Source of the DNA: Massilia sp. UBA2709
Lineage (GTDB): Bacteria; Pseudomonadota; Gammaproteobacteria; Burkholderiales; Burkholderiaceae_D
Direction: 5' to 3'
Length of the DNA stretch: 15,975 bases
Assembly: GCA_002354135.1 (NCBI GenBank)
Contig: DEKZ01000165.1
Coordinates: 1 to 15,975, forward strand
The position numbers and the translations under genes were made by a program. Positions within the stretch are counted from its first letter, which is position 1; each line of letters begins with the position of its first letter. This document shows positions 14,032-15,975 of the stretch, piece after piece. The notes under the pieces were generated by a model, which was given only the letters and a program-made list of their open reading frames with translations, had not been told where the DNA came from and ran no database searches.

Positions 14032-15975
14032 ATGCCGACACCGCAGTTGCCTCATCCCGAACACGAGCATGCCCTCCTGCTTGAAGAACTGGATCGTTAC
14101 CGGTTCATTGCCAGGCTCGACGACGCCATCCGTCACCTGGAGGATCCCGACGACATCACCTACACCGCCGCAACCCTGCTCGGACAGTACCTGGTCGTGG
14201 ACCGCTGCGCCTATGCCCACGTCGACGACGAAGGACGCACGTTCACCCTGACCGGCAATTATACGAACGGAGCACCGAGCATCGTCGGGCGCTACGACAT
14301 GGCCGCCTTCGGCGCCGAGTACGTTCGCCTGAGCCGCCTGGGCCTGCCCTATGTCGTGGACGACGTCGACAGCGACGAGCGTGTATGCGATGTCCTGCCC
14401 GCCTACCGGGATACCGCGATCCGCGCCGTCGTCAGCGTTCCCGTCGTGAAGGACGGCAGGCAGGTCGCCGGCATGGCGCTGCACCAGGGCCGCGCCCGGC
14501 ATTGGGAGGACCACGAGGTGCGCCTGCTGGCGGCGGTCGCCAACCGTTGCTGGGAGTCGATCGAGCGCAGCCGCATTGCGCTGGAATTGCGCCGGGCCGA
14601 GGAGCGTATCCGCGCCAACCGGGACTACCTCCGGCTCCTGATCGATTGCACCGAGGACGGTTTTTATTCGGTCGACCGCGAGGGCGTGACGATCATGTGC
14701 AACACGGCCTTCCTGCGCATGCTCGGCTTTGAACGAGAGGAAGATGCCATCGGCAAGAAGCTGCACGACGTCATCCATCACAGCCACCCCGACGGCGCGC
14801 ATTACGAAGTGGACGATTGCCCGATCTACCAGGCGGCCCGGCACGGCGTCCCGGCCCGGGTCCCGGACGAACTGTTCTTCCGGCTCGACGGCAGCAGCTT
14901 CCCCGTCGAGTACCGCGCCCTGCCGGTGTGGCAGGATGGCGAACTGCAGGGAGCGGTCTGCACCTTCGCCGACCTGACCAGCCGCAAACGTACCGAGCAG
15001 GCCCTGCATCGCAGCCGGACCCAGTCGGAATCGCTGTTCGCCCAGACCGGCGCCGGCATTTGCGAAACCGATCCCTCGGGACGCATCGTGCGCGCCAACG
15101 ACCGCTTCTGCCAGCTCGTCGGCCGTACCCGCGAGGACCTGCTGGCCAGGACCATGCTGGACCTGACCCACCCCGACAACCTGCCGCGCAACCTGGAACG
15201 CTTCCATGCCGCGGTCGCAAGCGGCGCCTCGTTCGACATCGAGAAACGTTACGTGCGTCCGGACGGGAGCATCGTCTGGGTCAGCAATACCGTCAGCCCG
15301 ATCCGCGGCGAGCAGGACGGGCCGATCACCAGCATGCTGTCGGTGTCGATCGACATTACCGAGCGCAAGCGTGCCGAGGAGGCGCTGCGCGAAGGCGACC
15401 GCCGCAAGGACGAATTCCTGGCCATGCTGGCGCACGAACTGCGCAACCCGATGGCGCCGATCCGCGCCGCGGCCGACCTGATGGAAGTGGCGCAGCTCGA
15501 CGCCGACCGGCTCAAGCGCACCAGCCAGATCATCGCGCGCCAGGTGCGCCACATGACCGCCCTGGTCGACGACCTGCTCGACGTCTCGCGCGTCACGCGC
15601 GGCCTGGTCAAGCTCGAACAGGCCGACATCGACGTCAAGCACGTGATCAACGATGCGCTCGAACAGATCCGCCCCCTCATCGAGCAGAAGAAGCACCACC
15701 TGACGCTGGACCTGTGCCCGGAACCTGCGCACGTGCTGGGCGACCAGAAACGCCTGGTCCAGATCCTGACGAACCTGCTCAACAACGCCGCCAAGTACAC
15801 GCCGGCGGGCGGAACCATCCGCCTGGACATGCAGGCGTCCGGCGAGGAGGTGCTGCTGTGCGTCGCCGACAACGGCATCGGCATTGCGGCCGGGCTGCAG
15901 CCGCGTATCTTCGACCTGTTCACCCAGGCCGAGCGCAGCCCGGACCGCGCCCAGGGCGGCCTGGGGATCGGCCTG
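14032..15975 (+). CDS. Sensor histidine kinase GAF-PAS-PAS-HisKA-HATPase, cut by the window end
   Basis: 648 codons are present and the frame is still open at the right edge. There are no membrane helices, so this is a cytosolic sensor. Domains: short N-terminal helix, GAF (about 25-180), PAS1 (about 197-325, DYLRLLIDCTEDGFYSVDRE), PAS2 (about 332-450, closing DITERKRAEEAL), HisKA (about 455-525) and HATPase (about 565 to the end). The phospho-acceptor is H468 in EFLAMLAHELRNPMAPI. The N box is NLLNNAAKYT (N585). The G1 box is DNGIGI (D613, G615, G617). F-box residues IFDLF follow, and the G2 box GGLGIGL is where the window stops. A receiver domain may follow, as often in this type. The ATG at 14032 lacks a strong ribosome site; an ATG at 14000 is out of frame. 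Its partner regulator is not visible. Confidence 0.9.
   Translation, partial: MPTPQLPHPEHEHALLLEELDRYRFIARLDDAIRHLEDPDDITYTAATLLGQYLVVDRCAYAHVDDEGRTFTLTGNYTNGAPSIVGRYDMAAFGAEYVRLSRLGLPYVVDDVDSDERVCDVLPAYRDTAIRAVVSVPVVKDGRQVAGMALHQGRARHWEDHEVRLLAAVANRCWESIERSRIALELRRAEERIRANRDYLRLLIDCTEDGFYSVDREGVTIMCNTAFLRMLGFEREEDAIGKKLHDVIHHSHPDGAHYEVDDCPIYQAARHGVPARVPDELFFRLDGSSFPVEYRALPVWQDGELQGAVCTFADLTSRKRTEQALHRSRTQSESLFAQTGAGICETDPSGRIVRANDRFCQLVGRTREDLLARTMLDLTHPDNLPRNLERFHAAVASGASFDIEKRYVRPDGSIVWVSNTVSPIRGEQDGPITSMLSVSIDITERKRAEEALREGDRRKDEFLAMLAHELRNPMAPIRAAADLMEVAQLDADRLKRTSQIIARQVRHMTALVDDLLDVSRVTRGLVKLEQADIDVKHVINDALEQIRPLIEQKKHHLTLDLCPEPAHVLGDQKRLVQILTNLLNNAAKYTPAGGTIRLDMQASGEEVLLCVADNGIGIAAGLQPRIFDLFTQAERSPDRAQGGLGIGL

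Noticed and set aside
13900..15732. 610-codon leftward open frame
   Set aside because: It is antisense to the histidine kinase, which has complete H, N and G1 boxes on the plus strand.

Overview
The window is about 16 kb of GC-rich DNA with strong G/C preference at third codon positions, compact gene spacing and familiar proteobacterial families (YghU-type glutathione transferase, AzoR, pirin, a multi-PAS diguanylate cyclase). I infer a betaproteobacterium, most likely Oxalobacteraceae and Massilia-like. No rRNA, tRNA or other taxonomic marker is visible to prove this. I see no transposase, integrase, CRISPR array or phage gene.

Layout, left to right. Positions 1-131 hold no gene, but a leftward promoter-like sequence there points out of the window. 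A leftward gene (132-1184) joins a LysR-type DNA-binding domain in frame to the C-terminal half of a phospholipase D/cardiolipin-synthase-like protein. It is divergent from a rightward pair, azoR (1301-1906) and a pirin gene (about 1955-2827). Next come an intergenic palindromic element (2838-2916), a perfect 15-bp hairpin (2947-2980) and a small unrecognised gene (3026-3499). Two leftward genes follow: a secreted NTF2/SnoaL-like protein (3537-4061) and an acyltransferase-3 membrane protein (4145-5356). Then come five rightward genes: an AstE/AspA-type zinc hydrolase (5434-6408), a class A beta-lactamase (6483-7367), an EamA/DMT transporter (7426-8286), a YghU-like glutathione transferase (8367-9215) and a secreted amidohydrolase (9498-10937). 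The right part has two divergent signalling genes: a membrane diguanylate cyclase (10975-13842, leftward) and a GAF-PAS-PAS histidine kinase (14032 onward), which runs off the right edge inside its ATPase domain.

How the genes fit together. The left block looks like a quinone/electrophile response locus: a LysR-type regulator facing azoR and pirin is a common arrangement. Here the regulator has lost its effector-binding domain and carries a half phospholipase D domain instead, with the join at the LysR linker-helix boundary. That chimera is the most unusual object in the window. It could be a natural deletion fusion, a decaying pair of genes or an assembly join. The middle block is ordinary accessory metabolism and defence (beta-lactamase, exporter, glutathione transferase). 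The right block is a two-gene signalling locus in which c-di-GMP synthesis and histidine phosphorelay may share one 189-bp control region.
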